DNA of 17,169 nt from Suillus spraguei (taxonomy: Eukaryota; Basidiomycota; Agaricomycetes; Boletales; Suillaceae). How positions within the stretch are numbered: position 1 is the stretch's first letter; the number at the start of each line of letters is the position of its first letter. Made by a program: the position numbers and the translations under genes. Of this stretch, positions 17,167-17,169 are shown piece after piece. The stretch lies in the NCBI GenBank assembly GCA_016800925.1, contig JABCPU010001065.1, positions 1 through 17,169 of the forward strand. The letters run 5' to 3'. The notes beneath the pieces are model-generated. The model worked only from the letters and a program-made list of their open reading frames with translations. It had not been told where the DNA came from and did no database searches.

Positions 17167-17169
17167 GGT

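Noticed and set aside
1..17169. tRNA or rRNA genes
   Set aside because: No cloverleaf-like or conserved rRNA sequence was recognised on either strand by eye.

Overview
The window reads as nuclear DNA of a filamentous fungus, most likely a basidiomycete (Agaricomycetes). Coding stretches are interrupted by many short GT-AG introns, mostly 39-70 bp. LTR-retrotransposon debris is abundant. A broken TET/JBP-type 2-oxoglutarate/Fe(II) dioxygenase gene is present, a family known to be expanded in this group. No bacterial or organellar features, rRNA or tRNA were seen. A species cannot be named from the sequence alone.

Layout. Positions 1-6.1 kb are nested mobile-element debris: the last codons, polypurine tract and 3' LTR of an LTR retrotransposon (1-531), a short field of TACTGGCCAGTA palindromes, a long LTR-like unit on the minus strand (about 1.68-2.98 kb), and a minus-strand TET/JBP-like pseudogene (5615-3430). 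A solo LTR (4336-5222) splits one exon of that pseudogene, and a second, inverted copy of the first LTR (5680-about 6115) abuts its 5' side. From 6.1 to 8.5 kb there is an LTR-like or promoter-like stretch, a frameshifted Gln/Pro-rich gene, and a second copy of the minus-strand LTR-like unit, now on the plus strand, which cuts that gene off at 7915.

Positions 8.5-11.3 kb are satellite-like: a roughly 33-bp minisatellite, then about 2 kb of GC-rich repeats built around a GTGCCG...CGGCAC core. The repeats switch orientation near 9.99 kb and again near 10.40 kb, leaving a roughly 410-bp block of 75-78 bp units inverted within the array.

Positions 11.4-17.2 kb carry three multi-exon genes of unknown function. 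A minus-strand gene of about 610 codons has a Zn2Cys6-like cysteine cluster and a coiled coil (13580-11444). It is divergent from a plus-strand gene of 258 codons with only phase-1 introns and duplicated exons (13799-14813). A minus-strand gene of about 556 codons (17166-15305) lies convergent to the latter. The two minus-strand genes each appear to need one single-base correction to read through. A 189-bp tandem duplication and five dispersed copies of a CCGGAACTCGGTGATCGGG-like motif lie between the last two genes and resemble the satellite core.

How the parts might work together is inference. A cytosine-oxidising enzyme relic, CpG-rich tandem arrays, C-to-T-looking damage, and three unknown genes embedded in repeats would fit methylated transposon territory and possibly cargo of a large uncharacterised element. 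No transposase is visible in the window.
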